This document shows positions 6,885 through 7,007 of a DNA stretch of 7,007 nucleotides, one piece after another. Within the stretch, counting starts at the first letter, position 1. Every line of letters starts with the position of its first letter. The stretch is from DASPXY01 sp038227745 (GTDB lineage: Bacteria > Planctomycetota > Planctomycetia > Gemmatales > Gemmataceae), in assembly GCA_038227745.1 (NCBI GenBank), contig JBBRPS010000553.1:1-7007 (forward strand). Reading direction: 5' to 3'. The position numbers and the translations under genes were made by a program. The notes beneath the pieces are model-generated. The model ran no database searches, was not told the origin of the DNA, and was given only the letters and a program-made list of their open reading frames with translations.

Positions 6885-6928
6885 TCCTGTGGTTGCCGGA
6901 TACGTCGGCAGGCTGCGTACATGTGACA

Positions 6929-6945
6929 GCGGGCTGTACGCCCGC
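6929..6945. repeat. Short inverted repeat GCGGGC-N5-GCCCGC
   Basis: A 6-bp perfect stem with a TGTAC spacer, about 95 bp upstream of the secreted cupredoxin gene. It may be an operator or a fragment of a dispersed repeat, and the sequence does not decide. Confidence 0.35.
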
Positions 6946-6980
6946 CGTCCAGAGCGGTTGGCGCCCGGATGCAGCGGAAG

Positions 6981-7000
6981 GCCGCGCTTTGGAGTGCGGC
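6981..7000. repeat. Hairpin repeat at window edge, possibly cut
   Basis: GCCGCGCT (6981-6988) and AGTGCGGC (6993-7000) form an 8-bp stem with one wobble around TTGG. The segment GCTTTGGAGTGCGGCG resembles palindromic repeats I recall from planctomycete and verrucomicrobial intergenic regions. That is memory, not a search. The unit may continue beyond 7007. Confidence 0.35.
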
Positions 7001-7007
7001 GCTCGGC

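Overview
The window reads as a GC-rich bacterial chromosome segment. The best guess is a planctomycete, perhaps of the Gemmataceae. This is an inference from three things: secreted cupredoxin-like proteins of a type common in that phylum, an IS630-like helix-turn-helix ORF, and several different palindromic repeats in the gaps between genes. There is no rRNA or single-copy marker to settle it.

Layout. Positions 3-1469 (+) hold the 3' part of a sigma-54-dependent activator: the end of a GAF domain, a coiled coil, an AAA+ ATPase and a Fis-type HTH. Its start lies left of the window. A nested perfect inverted repeat (1483-1549) separates it from a two-gene signalling operon on the same strand. 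That operon is a four-helix membrane LytS-type histidine kinase (1577-2743) and a LytTR response regulator (2712-3482), which overlap by 32 bp. A gap of about 214 bp with a small perfect dyad leads to a standalone 85-residue HTH protein (3697-3954) that resembles the N-terminus of IS630-type transposases. A G/C-rich repeat block follows, with a 67-bp almost perfect hairpin (4015-4081) at the convergent junction.

The right half is on the minus strand. Read in the direction of transcription it holds a secreted cupredoxin-like protein (6834-6049), then a paralogous probable lipoprotein (5983-5060) with a textbook ribosome binding site. A clear intrinsic terminator (5049-5010) comes next, then an RmlD-type dTDP-4-dehydrorhamnose reductase (4966-4097). 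The first two genes look like an operon. The reductase lies beyond the terminator and is probably a separate or read-through unit. The last 170 bp (6835-7007) are the leader of the cupredoxin operon plus short palindromes, one of which is cut by the window edge.

How the genes work together. The kinase and LytTR regulator form one signalling pair with an unknown stimulus. The sigma-54 activator next to them is probably a separate regulator. The two cupredoxin-like proteins are probably envelope copper or electron-transfer proteins working as a pair. Nothing in the sequence ties the left half to the right half. I see no complete novel defence or mobile system. The most unusual content is the pair of large palindromic elements and the tandem cupredoxin-like paralogs.
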